A stretch of DNA of 31,036 bases, taken from assembly GCA_934217675.1 (NCBI GenBank), contig CAKQCV010000028.1, positions 1 through 31,036 on the forward strand, given 5' to 3'. The position numbers and the translations under genes are program-made. The stretch's first letter is position 1; each line of letters starts with the position of its first letter. Shown piece by piece: positions 1-8,034 of this stretch. The notes under the pieces were generated by a model. The model was not told the origin of the DNA and did no database searches. It was given only the letters and a program-made list of their open reading frames with translations. Source of the DNA: an uncultured Prevotella sp. GTDB lineage: Bacteria; Bacteroidota; Bacteroidia; Bacteroidales; Bacteroidaceae.

Positions 1-317
1 CGGAAACAGAAAAGTGGTTGCAGACACTCAACCGTACAAGTGGCTATCTCTTTCTCAATCGCTTTGGCGAGCGTATCACCACAAGAGGTATATCACAGCA
101 GTTGAAGAACTATGCAGTGAAGTATGGTTTAAATGAGAAAGTGGTTTACCCCCATTCGTTCCGTCATCGCTATGCCAAGAATTTCTTGGAGAAGTTTAAC
201 GACATAGCCTTGCTTGCCGACCTTATGGGGCATGAAAGCATCGAAACGACACGTATTTATCTACGAAGAAGCAGTATGGAGCAACAGAAAATTGTAGATA
301 AGGTTATCACTTGGTAA
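1..317 (+). CDS. Tyrosine recombinase/integrase, C-terminal fragment (5' end outside window)
   Basis: The reading frame is already open at the first bases of the window, so this is the 3' end of a longer gene. The visible 104 or so residues are the end of a phage-integrase (XerC/D-like) catalytic domain. The motif HSFRHRYAKNF supplies the His-x-x-Arg pair, LMGHES the second His, and TRIYLRR the nucleophilic Tyr, all in the usual order and spacing. Such enzymes cut and rejoin DNA through a 3'-phosphotyrosine for integration, excision or inversion. The gene stops just before a repeat-rich non-coding region (435-958) that resembles recombinase binding sites. The N-terminal arm-binding and core-binding domains cannot be seen, so the subfamily (conjugative-element integrase, XerC/D-like or invertase-type) stays open. 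Confidence 0.9.
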   Translation, partial: ETEKWLQTLNRTSGYLFLNRFGERITTRGISQQLKNYAVKYGLNEKVVYPHSFRHRYAKNFLEKFNDIALLADLMGHESIETTRIYLRRSSMEQQKIVDKVITW

Positions 318-343
318 ATTGTCAATATAGGTTTATAGGAATA

Positions 344-377
344 AGAGCAGAAAGAGATGCAGATCTCTTTTTGCTCT
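344..377 (+). terminator. Stem-loop behind the recombinase gene
   Basis: A 15-bp hairpin with one mismatch: arm 344-358, loop GCAG at 359-362, arm 363-377. The second arm itself contains a run of five T. There is no T-tract after the stem, so it is a weak or atypical terminator or an mRNA 3' stabiliser. Its place 27 bp after the recombinase stop supports a role in ending that transcript. Confidence 0.5.
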
Positions 378-434
378 ATCCATGTAAAACGTTTTATTAT
401 ATGACATGCATATCCTTTCTTTCAAAAACAAATT

Positions 435-465
435 GTTTTTTTCCGAAAAAGTATCATTGTATCAT
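435..465 (+). repeat. Outer inverted repeat, left arm
   Basis: G, T(7), CCG, A(5), then GTATCATTGTATCAT. It matches the reverse complement of 928-958 over the same 31-bp length. The differences are where CCG falls within the T/A runs and one central base (G against C). It contains two GTATCAT motifs 8 bp apart (451 and 459). Confidence 0.85.
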
Positions 466-540
466 AAAACAAGTGCGAATTTAGAACAACAGCTTTATTA
501 TCAATGATATAGAGAAATGATACATTTCTGAAGTCTTTAC

Positions 541-564
541 ATAAAAGTATCATAAAAGTATCAT
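541..564 (+). repeat. Inner array, left: two GTATCAT motifs 11 bp apart
   Basis: GTATCAT occurs at 547-553 and 558-564, each preceded by AAAA. An opposite-strand copy lies nearby at 517-523. The pair faces the inverted array at 806-849. Confidence 0.8.
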
Positions 565-610
565 TGCTTGTATTTTCAGAATATCAGTCTTTACAGTCTC
601 GCGAAATGTG

Positions 611-672
611 TGCCCAATTCCATGAACATGCCTTGGGCAATCATTGCCCAAGCTGTGGGCAGCGGTTGCCCA
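611..672. repeat. GC-rich core of alternating TGCCCA/TGGGCA motifs
   Basis: TGCCCA lies at 611, 645 and 667, and its complement TGGGCA at 634 and 656. The last four are exactly 11 bp apart and alternate in orientation. They form a perfect 10-bp palindrome with a 1-nt centre (632-652) and a second stem (656-661 with 667-672). There is no T-tract, so a terminator is not the simplest explanation. Confidence 0.8.
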
Positions 673-805
673 GCGTGCGGGGTTCAATGTTTCATAGTGG
701 TGGAATGAATTGCCTATGGCTTTTCAGTCAGAATAATTTCTGAGAGCGTGTAGCGTATAACGTGGTTGGGGGTTCTGTGTTTTGCTGACTGTACAGAAGT
801 ATACA

Positions 806-849
806 TGATGATACTTCTATGATACTTTTATGATACTTCTATGATATTC
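806..849 (-). repeat. Inner array, right: four tandem 11-bp units
   Basis: ATGATAC begins at 808, 819 and 830, and a one-mismatch copy (ATGATAT) begins at 841, an exact 11-bp period. The unit is ATGATACTTYT. It is the inverted counterpart of the array at 541-564. One unit per helical turn would put all sites on one face of the DNA, as expected for cooperative protein binding. Confidence 0.85.
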
Positions 850-927
850 TTTATAAATACTTTTTGATGTATGATGTAGATATAATATTGAATATCAACG
901 TGTTAGCTTGTAGTTTTTTTTGAAACA

Positions 928-958
928 ATGATAGAATGATACTTTTTTTCGGAAAAAC
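928..958 (-). repeat. Outer inverted repeat, right arm
   Basis: The reverse complement reads G, T(5), CCG, A(7), then GTATCATTCTATCAT, the partner of 435-465. The two arms enclose 462 bp. This arm lies about 190 bp upstream of the susC promoter. Confidence 0.85.
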
Positions 959-1145
959 TTTTATTTAATGCATGGATATCCCTGTTGATGAAGAATTTGA
1001 TTTACTGAAATGTACTCTTCAAATCTATTGTAGCTTCCCTTTAAAAATGTTATAACAAGCGATACAAGAGTTTCTTTTTTTTATCTACATTTTATTAACA
1101 TACTATTACGAATTAGCATAATAAGATGATTTTTAAGGAATTTAG

Positions 1146-1176
1146 TTTGTTTATTAAAAAATTTAATTTATATTTG
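1146..1176 (+). promoter_or_regulatory. Bacteroidetes-type promoter for susC
   Basis: TTTG at 1146-1149 and TATATTTG at 1169-1176 fit the Bacteroidetes consensus (-33 TTTG, -7 TAnnTTTG) with a 19-bp spacer. Transcription should start around 1180-1184, giving a leader of about 75 nt before the ATG at 1257. The promoter lies outside the outer inverted repeat, so inverting 466-927 would not turn the promoter itself. Confidence 0.75.
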
Positions 1177-1256
1177 CACGGAAAAGTCAAACTATTGACA
1201 TAAGTCAAAACTGAAAACAAGCAAAATTTATCAATAACTTAAAACTTAAACCAAGC

Positions 1257-4200
1257 ATGGAAAGCAGAAACAATCATGTTTTTTGGGGAGGTAATGCTAA
1301 CTTCGTTAAGTATGCCTCTTGTGGTTTGCTGGCTTCTATGATGTTGCTGTCTTATCCTGCAAATGCAGGAGAAGCAACAAGAGTAGTCTATGCCCAATCA
1401 GTAAATCAGGCAAAGGTATTAACCGGTACCGTTGTCGATGAGCACGGAGAACCCGTAATCGGAGCATCTGTTTTAGTGAAGGGAACACAAAATGGTGGTG
1501 TTACAGACCTTGACGGAAGATTCTCTATTTCTAACGTACCAGCCAACGCTACAGTAGAAGTGTCGTATATAGGATATAAGACACAAACTGTGACTGTGGG
1601 AACACAGTCAGTGCTTAACATAAAAATGCAGCCAATAGACCAGCAACTTGATGAAGTTGTTGTGGTGGGTTATGGTGTAGTGAAGAAATCAGACCTTACA
1701 GGTTCTGTAGGAAGCATCAAATCAGAAGCAATTGCAGGAAAAGGTTCCACATCGGTAATGGAAAGTTTGCAAGGACAGGTTGCCGGTGTTAACATATCAC
1801 AGTCTTCCAGCCGTGCTGGAGACGGATTCAGCATACAGATTCGTGGTAAGAGCTCAATGAATGACGACAGTAAGCCATTATACGTTATAGACGGTGTGGT
1901 TTGCGACAATATGGATTTCCTTAACCCTATGGACATTGAGAAAGTGGATGTGCTGAAAGATGCATCTTCTACTGCTATCTATGGTTCGCGTGCAACAAAC
2001 GGTGTGGTAATGATCACAACGAAAAAGGGTGATGAAAAGGGAACAAGAACAACAGTAAGCTATGACGGATACTATGGTTTCAAGGAAACTGCCAATATGC
2101 CAGACTTCATGAGCGGTGATGAATACACCAAGTACCGCTTTAGCCGTTATCTCACAGAGAGTGTGAATAATGCAACAGGAGTTACTACATGGCAGATGAA
2201 AACCAGTGACCTGACAAAATTCTGGTGTAATGACAGTCCTGTTATTAAGGATATGTATGTAAATAAGAAGTACACCGATTGGACAGACCTTGTTACACGC
2301 AACGGTTCACAGCAGAACCATTTCATCAATATATCAGGTAATGCTAAGAACTTGACATATCGTGTAGGCTTAGGTTACCAGAATGAAGAAGGTGTGCTTT
2401 ATGATGGATATGAGCGCTGGAACATAAAAGGCGCACTCGACCATAAGATATCAGAGAAGGTGGCTATCGGATTCTCTACCAATCTTGCTACTTCTTTGAA
2501 AAAATACGGTAGTAAGAACTCTGTCAACAACGGATTCCTTATGAACCCAACAATGCCTGCAAGATATTGGGATGGCGACAATGCCGGAGAACTCATCTAT
2601 CAACCAGGTAAAGATGCTGCCGTTTATCCATACGGAGGAGGTCCTACTTCAACAATCAACCCTATCGTTGACCGTCAGAATTCAAAGGACAATACTCGCC
2701 AGTATAATGCTATGGCAAACCTCTATTTACAGTATTCTCCAATCAAAGAGGTTATATTGAAAACAACATTCTCTCCAATGTATCAGAAGTCTCGCCAAGG
2801 AGTGTTCTACGGAGCAAAGACTCAGGTGCGTGGTGGAAACGGTAATCAGGCAGAGCTTACTAATGCAGAGACATTCTCGTATACATGGGATACACAGGCA
2901 AACTTTATAAAGAGATTTGGAGACCATAGTCTGAATGTGCTCGGATTGTTCTCTGTATATCAGCAGAAAGAGCAAGGCGATTACATGAAGACTACCAACA
3001 TGCCGTTTGATGTGGATTGGGACAACATGGGATCCGGTACAATAGAAAGTCGCTCAAGTTACTACCGTAAGATTTCAATGCTATCTTATGTGGCTCGTAT
3101 CAACTATGGCTATAAAGACAAATACCTTCTTACAGTGTCTTCACGTTGGGATGGCAGTTCCAAGTTCTCAAAAGACAACCGTTGGGGTATGTTCCCATCT
3201 GCAGCTATCGCATGGCGTATCACGGAGGAAGACTTCATGAAGGGTACTTCAAGCTGGTTAAGCAACTTGAAGCTTCGTTTGAGCTATGGTGTGACAGGTA
3301 ACAACATGGGTGTGGGAGCATACGATACCCAGTCGCTTGCCAACAAGAAATTCTACTATAACTTCGGTAATACCATAGCAACCGGATACGGATACTCAAT
3401 GGCAAACTCAGACTTGACATGGGAGAAGACAACAGAGTTTAACGTTGGTCTCGACTTCGGATTCCTGAACAACCGCATCAGTGGTTCTGTCGACCTCTAT
3501 TCAAGAAACTCTAAAGATTTGCTCATGGAGATGCAGACACCATACGAGCTGGGTTCTGTTACAGGTTCTATCGTGAGCAACGTTGGTAAGGTGCAGAACC
3601 GTGGTATTGAGGTGCAGCTCAACACTATCAACTATCGTGACAAGAACTGGTATTGGGAAACAAACTTCTCGTTCTCACGCAATATCAACCAGATTAAGGA
3701 ATTGAATGGAGAGAAGAAAGACCTCGTTGGTAACAAGTGGTTTATAGGATCTCCAATTGATGTTATTTATGGATACAAGCATACAGGAATATGTACCCGT
3801 GAGGAGGCTGCCGCTTATGCAAAGGACGACCATTGGAAGACAAAATTCACAGAGGGAACGATGAAAGTATACGACAAGGACGGCAACGGAACAATTGATG
3901 CCAATGACCGTGTGATTCTTGGTCATTGTTCTCCAACATGGACTGGAAGCATGACATCAACTCTGACATACAAGAATGTTGACTTCTCGTTCAGCATCTA
4001 TACAAGTCAGGGTGGATACGTTTACTCTCCATTCATGCGTGAGTTCGGTCGCTATGGTTCTCGTGGAACACAACATATAAAGCTTGACTATTACATACCG
4101 GAAGGTGCACCAGTTCTGGATGCTCAGGGTAATGTTACAACACAGGCTACAACCCACTATGGCAGCTGGCCTTTCCCAACAGGAGGTAATGCAACAGGTA

Positions 4201-4487
4201 ATTCTGGAGCAGGACGCTTCTGGTCGGAGGATGCCAATGGACAAGCATTCTGTGTTGACAATTCGTATGTTAAGGTAAAGAACATCACTCTTGGATACAC
4301 ATTCCCAAAGAGCTGGATGCAGAAAATCAATGTGTCAAGCCTAAGAGTATATGTTAATATCCTTAACCCATTCACATTCACCGACTACAAGGGCTTTGAC
4401 CCAGAGTGGGCTGACGCTTCTGTAAGCGACGGTACTGGTGGTGTAAGTTCAAGAACTTATCAAATTGGTGTAAACCTGAAATTCTAA
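1257..4487 (+). CDS. SusC/RagA-family TonB-dependent outer-membrane transporter
   Basis: 1076 residues, the usual size for SusC. In order: signal sequence (about 1-40), carboxypeptidase-regulatory-like domain (about 55-125, including VIGASVLVKGT), TonB-box-like DEVVVVGYG (132-140), plug domain with the SusC signature around 207-258 (LYVIDGV, VDVLKDASSTAIYGSRA, NGVVMITTKKG), then a long beta-barrel ending in an aromatic residue (GVNLKF). A Ca-binding-like loop DKDGNGTID lies near residue 873. It imports an oligosaccharide or similar ligand across the outer membrane using TonB energy, together with the SusD protein 21 bp downstream. No glycoside hydrolase or dedicated regulator lies beside the pair, so the substrate cannot be inferred. 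The start follows a good promoter and gives a sensible signal sequence. Confidence 0.96.
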   Translation: MESRNNHVFWGGNANFVKYASCGLLASMMLLSYPANAGEATRVVYAQSVNQAKVLTGTVVDEHGEPVIGASVLVKGTQNGGVTDLDGRFSISNVPANATVEVSYIGYKTQTVTVGTQSVLNIKMQPIDQQLDEVVVVGYGVVKKSDLTGSVGSIKSEAIAGKGSTSVMESLQGQVAGVNISQSSSRAGDGFSIQIRGKSSMNDDSKPLYVIDGVVCDNMDFLNPMDIEKVDVLKDASSTAIYGSRATNGVVMITTKKGDEKGTRTTVSYDGYYGFKETANMPDFMSGDEYTKYRFSRYLTESVNNATGVTTWQMKTSDLTKFWCNDSPVIKDMYVNKKYTDWTDLVTRNGSQQNHFINISGNAKNLTYRVGLGYQNEEGVLYDGYERWNIKGALDHKISEKVAIGFSTNLATSLKKYGSKNSVNNGFLMNPTMPARYWDGDNAGELIYQPGKDAAVYPYGGGPTSTINPIVDRQNSKDNTRQYNAMANLYLQYSPIKEVILKTTFSPMYQKSRQGVFYGAKTQVRGGNGNQAELTNAETFSYTWDTQANFIKRFGDHSLNVLGLFSVYQQKEQGDYMKTTNMPFDVDWDNMGSGTIESRSSYYRKISMLSYVARINYGYKDKYLLTVSSRWDGSSKFSKDNRWGMFPSAAIAWRITEEDFMKGTSSWLSNLKLRLSYGVTGNNMGVGAYDTQSLANKKFYYNFGNTIATGYGYSMANSDLTWEKTTEFNVGLDFGFLNNRISGSVDLYSRNSKDLLMEMQTPYELGSVTGSIVSNVGKVQNRGIEVQLNTINYRDKNWYWETNFSFSRNINQIKELNGEKKDLVGNKWFIGSPIDVIYGYKHTGICTREEAAAYAKDDHWKTKFTEGTMKVYDKDGNGTIDANDRVILGHCSPTWTGSMTSTLTYKNVDFSFSIYTSQGGYVYSPFMREFGRYGSRGTQHIKLDYYIPEGAPVLDAQGNVTTQATTHYGSWPFPTGGNATGNSGAGRFWSEDANGQAFCVDNSYVKVKNITLGYTFPKSWMQKINVSSLRVYVNILNPFTFTDYKGFDPEWADASVSDGTGGVSSRTYQIGVNLKF

Positions 4488-4508
4488 GCTAAAAACAAAG
4501 AGTAAATT

Positions 4509-6269
4509 ATGAAAAAGATATATTATAGTGTTTTAGTTGGAGCTATGGCATTCCTGTCAAGTTGTTCGGGCTTTCTGGATCAGGATAACCGCTCAGATGT
4601 TCCTACTTCCACTTTCTATAACACGACAACTGGTTTTGAGAGCCTTACAAACTCTATGTATTCCTCTCTGCGCACAATATTCAACAACCAGCCACATTTG
4701 TTTGTTGGCGGTACCGACCTCTACGGTGATGGAAAATCACAAGGTATGGCAATGACATACTATACGTATACCGAGGCAGAGGATTGTATAGACCGTTTCT
4801 ACAAAAACTGCTACCTGGGTATTCAGAAAGCCAACGAGGTGGTGGCTTATGGCAAAACAACCGAGAAATCGAATGTTCGCGAACAGTATGTTGACGAGGC
4901 TCGCTTTATCCGTGCATGGTACTATTTCCAGCTCGTTCAGCAGTTTGGTGGTGTGCCAATGGCAAACGAAATGTATTCAAGTGCGATAATGAGTTTCCCA
5001 CGCAGCTCTATCGGTGACGTGTATAAGTTTATTATCGATGAGTTCACATATCTTGCAGGCAATGATTCGAAGCTTCTTGCCACAAGCAATGTGGGCAGAG
5101 CAAACAAAAAAGCAGCAAAATTCTTCCTTGCAAAGGCTTATTTGACACGTGGATGGCTTAACGGTCAGGATGTTGAGGCTCAAGAGGAGAATATCGCTCA
5201 ACCTACAGATTTTGAGAATGCCGAGAAATATATAAAGGAGGTTATCGGAAGTGATACACCAACAGAATCTATAGAGAAAGCATTCGACATAAATAACGAG
5301 CAGAGCAGCGAGTTCTATTGGACAGTGCAGTTCAATGGCAACTCTGTAGACAATCCAAAGACTGACGGCTCATACCAGATGGCACAATTTGGAGCATACC
5401 TTGGCGGTGCCGAGTACCCACGTACAAAAGCCATAGACGGTACTTATTCTCCAACATACCGTTTCCATCATCTCTTTACAAAGGGTGACGGACGCTATGA
5501 GCAGACTTTCATGCTTGAGCTTTATGGAACAGAAGACAGTAAAGGTACTCCAACATACAAGTACTTTGACTACTACTATCCAACTGCAGGCTCAAAGGTT
5601 CTGTATTACTATGCACCATGGTGGGCAACAGATGCTGACATTGCAGCATGGAAAGCTGACGACCCAACAGGCGTGAAGACAGGAGCAAGAGTTGGAAAAA
5701 CGGCTCTTACAGCAGAAGACGGTGGACTTGACCCTAACTCAAACAAACCTGCCGACTGGGCAACACGTCGCCATAGCGATGCTGGTGTGCCATGTATGAA
5801 GAAGTTTGATGACTATACAGAAACTTCTATAACAAACCGTAATTCAACTTGCTCAATGCACGATGTTTCATGTGCACGTCTTGGTGAAGCTTATCTTATT
5901 GCAGCAGAAGCATGCCTCATGCAAGGCAAGAAAGCAGAAGCTGCAAATATGATTAATAAGTTGCGTCAACGCCCAGGCACAATAAAGGCTGGTTTTGAGA
6001 ACGAGATGAAGGTAACAGAGAATGATATTAACATCGACTTTATTCTTGATGAGCGTGCTCGTGAACTTGCCGGAGAGTATGTACGTTGGACAGATTTGAA
6101 GCGTACACACATGCTTATTGAATATCTTGGAACAAGAAATTATCAGGAGGATCCACTCGATGTATCGAACTTGAAAGGTCCTGACGGAAAATATAAAATT
6201 CTACGTCCTATTCCACGTGCCGTTCTCGACTTGAACAAGGCAGAAATGGAACAGAATCCTGGCTATTGA
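4509..6269 (+). CDS. SusD/RagB-family surface glycan-binding lipoprotein
   Basis: 586 residues. A type II signal peptide ends in FLSSC (lipidated Cys19). The N-terminal SusD domain contains the family motif ARFIRAWYYFQLVQQFGGVP at about 132-151, and the C-terminal RagB/SusD domain has DERARELAGEYVRWTDLKR at about 515-535, ending in the usual NPGY. SusD proteins cap the SusC barrel as a hinged lid and bind the ligand outside the cell. The gene is 21 bp after susC and is followed by a strong terminator, so the two form a simple two-gene operon. The protein is complete, with no sign of decay. Confidence 0.95.
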   Translation: MKKIYYSVLVGAMAFLSSCSGFLDQDNRSDVPTSTFYNTTTGFESLTNSMYSSLRTIFNNQPHLFVGGTDLYGDGKSQGMAMTYYTYTEAEDCIDRFYKNCYLGIQKANEVVAYGKTTEKSNVREQYVDEARFIRAWYYFQLVQQFGGVPMANEMYSSAIMSFPRSSIGDVYKFIIDEFTYLAGNDSKLLATSNVGRANKKAAKFFLAKAYLTRGWLNGQDVEAQEENIAQPTDFENAEKYIKEVIGSDTPTESIEKAFDINNEQSSEFYWTVQFNGNSVDNPKTDGSYQMAQFGAYLGGAEYPRTKAIDGTYSPTYRFHHLFTKGDGRYEQTFMLELYGTEDSKGTPTYKYFDYYYPTAGSKVLYYYAPWWATDADIAAWKADDPTGVKTGARVGKTALTAEDGGLDPNSNKPADWATRRHSDAGVPCMKKFDDYTETSITNRNSTCSMHDVSCARLGEAYLIAAEACLMQGKKAEAANMINKLRQRPGTIKAGFENEMKVTENDINIDFILDERARELAGEYVRWTDLKRTHMLIEYLGTRNYQEDPLDVSNLKGPDGKYKILRPIPRAVLDLNKAEMEQNPGY

Positions 6270-6293
6270 TAATAATTTGAAAACTCTATAAAT

Positions 6294-6332
6294 AAAAACG
6301 GCTGTGCAAGAAAAAAGCACAGCCGTTTTTTT
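6294..6332 (+). terminator. Rho-independent terminator after susD
   Basis: Arm AAAAACGGCTGTGC (6294-6307), A-rich loop 6308-6316, arm GCACAGCCG followed by seven T (6317-6332). It is the end of the susCD operon. Confidence 0.9.
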
Positions 6333-6396
6333 GCAGTAAATACAAAAAATGAATGAAATATAGCAAAGGAACGTGTGTAGTTTATATAAAATTTCA

Positions 6397-6404
6397 TACA
6401 TTTG
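6397..6404 (+). promoter_or_regulatory. Candidate -7 element for the CoA-transferase gene
   Basis: TACATTTG matches TAnnTTTG exactly. The expected -33 site 19 bp upstream reads TGTG (6374-6377), one mismatch from TTTG. It lies about 70 bp before the start codon and after the susCD terminator. Confidence 0.5.
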
Positions 6405-6472
6405 CATTGAACTTCTGAAAACAGAAGACTAATTAGCTTTAAACCTATAAGATTAACATAAAACATATTATT

Positions 6473-7963
6473 ATGGCTTATACACGTATTACAGCGGCAG
6501 AAGCTGCCGCAATGATAAAAAATGGTGACAGTTTGGGAATGAGCGGATTTACTCCTGCAGGAACAGCAAAGGCTGTGACACGCGAGCTTGCTAAAATTGC
6601 TACTGCAGAGCATGAGGCTGGCAGAGAATTCCAAGTGAGCATCTTTACTGGAGCTTCAACAGGACAAAGCACAGATGGTGTGCTCGCAGAAGCTCATGCC
6701 ATAAAATACCGTGCGCCTTATACCACTAATCCTTCGTTCAGAAAAAGTGTGAACATGGGAGAAATAGCATATAACGATATTCATCTTAGCCACATGGCAC
6801 AAGAGCTGCGCTATGGGTTCTATGGAGATATTGACTGGGCAATTCTTGAAGTTTGTGATATTGAAGAGGGAGCAGACACATGCAAAGCTTATTTGACGGC
6901 TGCTGGTGGAATAAGCCCTACGGTTGCCAGATTGGCAAAGCATGTAATACTGGAATTGAATGCTTTCCATAGCAAAGATGCTAAGTTCATACAAGATGTT
7001 TATGAACCACTCGATCCACCTATGCGCCAGCCTATTCCTATTGTGAATGTCGGTGACCGTATAGGTAAGCCGTATGTAGAGATTGATCCTAAGAAAATTG
7101 TGGGAGTGGTGGAATGTGACCTTCCTGACGAGGCACGTGCTTTCAAAGACAGTGACCCGATAACAGATCAGATTGGACATAATGTAGCTGCATTCCTTGT
7201 CAACGATATGAAGAGAGGCATTATCCCTTCAACATTCCTACCGCTGCAGAGTGGAGTGGGCAGTACGGCGAATGCAATTCTTGGAGCATTGGGCAAAGAC
7301 AAGAGTGTGCCTGACTTTAATGTTTATACGGAAGTAATGCAAGACAGCGTGGTGGCTATGATGCTTGAGGGTAGAGTGAAAGATGCTTCGGCTTGTTCTC
7401 TCACTGTATCTAATGAATGCTTGAAGCAGGTTTACGATAACATGAACTACTTTAAAGACCATATTACCTTGCGCCAAAGCGAAATTTCAAATTCACCGGA
7501 AGTTATACGCCGACTTGGAGTTATTGCTATCAATACGGCTATAGAGGTGGATATTTACGGAAATGCCAACTCTACACATATAAGCGGCACAAAGATGATG
7601 AACGGTATCGGTGGTAGCGGCGACTTTGAGCGCAACGCTTATATAAGTATCTTCACTTGCCCGTCTACGGCAAAGGGCGGACTGATAAGCAGTATCGTGC
7701 CTATGGTGAGCCATCAGGACCACTCGGAGCACGATGTTAACGTTATCGTTACGGAGCAGGGAGTTGCCGACCTTCGTGGAAAGAGTCCGATAGAGCGTGC
7801 TCACCTCATCATTGAGAATTGTGCCCACCCTGACTACAAGCCAATACTCCGTGCTTATCTTGAAAGTGCAAAGATGGGACAGACCCGCCACAATCTTGGC
7901 AAAGCTTTTGCCATGCATATCGCTTTGGCTGAGAAGGGAGATATGCATCTTACGGAAATGTAA
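6473..7963 (+). CDS. Succinyl-CoA:acetate CoA-transferase / acetyl-CoA hydrolase family
   Basis: 496 residues, full length for the class I CoA-transferase group that includes acetyl-CoA hydrolase (ACH1) and succinyl-CoA:acetate CoA-transferase (AarC/SCACT/Cat1). The catalytic glutamate is probably Glu287 in VYTEVMQD, and GVGSTANAILGAL at about 262-274 is the glycine-rich CoA-loop region. The oxyanion-loop region GIGGSGDFERNA is near 377-388, and HDVNVIVTEQGVADLRG follows. It is cytoplasmic. In a succinate-, acetate- and propionate-forming Bacteroidales it would move CoA between acetate and succinate. Family membership is sure; transferase rather than hydrolase activity is inferred from similarity to bacterial members. 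It is monocistronic, with a promoter candidate in front and a hairpin behind. Confidence 0.9.
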   Translation: MAYTRITAAEAAAMIKNGDSLGMSGFTPAGTAKAVTRELAKIATAEHEAGREFQVSIFTGASTGQSTDGVLAEAHAIKYRAPYTTNPSFRKSVNMGEIAYNDIHLSHMAQELRYGFYGDIDWAILEVCDIEEGADTCKAYLTAAGGISPTVARLAKHVILELNAFHSKDAKFIQDVYEPLDPPMRQPIPIVNVGDRIGKPYVEIDPKKIVGVVECDLPDEARAFKDSDPITDQIGHNVAAFLVNDMKRGIIPSTFLPLQSGVGSTANAILGALGKDKSVPDFNVYTEVMQDSVVAMMLEGRVKDASACSLTVSNECLKQVYDNMNYFKDHITLRQSEISNSPEVIRRLGVIAINTAIEVDIYGNANSTHISGTKMMNGIGGSGDFERNAYISIFTCPSTAKGGLISSIVPMVSHQDHSEHDVNVIVTEQGVADLRGKSPIERAHLIIENCAHPDYKPILRAYLESAKMGQTRHNLGKAFAMHIALAEKGDMHLTEM

Positions 7964-7980
7964 AAAAGATAAGAAAAACT

Positions 7981-8016
7981 ATCGGAGTTCGCAAATATGC
8001 AGTGAACTCCGATTTT
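7981..8016 (+). terminator. Hairpin terminator after the CoA-transferase gene
   Basis: Perfect 10-bp stem ATCGGAGTTC (7981-7990) with GAACTCCGAT (8004-8013), followed by a short T run. Only 18 bp separate it from the next start codon, so the esterase gene may depend partly on read-through. Confidence 0.75.
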
Positions 8017-8034
8017 ATATATTAAACTACACAA

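Larger units (their letters stand above)
318..1256. other. 939-bp gene-free region with dense repeats and the susC promoter
   Basis: I see no credible coding sequence on either strand. The region holds, in order, a hairpin behind the recombinase (344-377), an outer inverted repeat (435-465 and 928-958), inner inverted arrays of GTATCAT motifs (541-564 and 806-849), a GC-rich palindromic core (611-672), and a Bacteroidetes-type promoter for susC (1146-1176). The 7-mer GTATCAT or its complement ATGATAC occurs nine times exactly between 451 and 942. The core stands out against the surrounding AT-rich DNA. A position next to a tyrosine recombinase suggests an attachment site or an invertible region; this is inference. 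Confidence 0.7.

Noticed and set aside
632..672. GC-rich palindromes as a rho-independent terminator
   Set aside because: No T-tract on either side, about 300 bp from the nearest gene end, and the periodic motif arrangement is better explained as protein-binding or recombination sites.
541..849. GTATCAT repeats as a CRISPR array
   Set aside because: The units are 11 bp, partly contiguous and in inverted orientation, with no unique spacers of 25-40 bp and no cas genes.
435..958. Iteron-type replication origin
   Set aside because: Phased repeats could suggest iterons, but no replication initiator gene is visible and the neighbour is a recombinase. It remains a less likely alternative.
318..1256. 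tRNA gene or tRNA 3' end as the integration target of the recombinase
   Set aside because: I found no cloverleaf or T-loop-like sequence in this stretch.
6656..7180. Minus-strand open frame of 174 codons inside the CoA-transferase gene
   Set aside because: Antisense shadow of a clearly conserved enzyme; its composition is atypical and it has no promoter.
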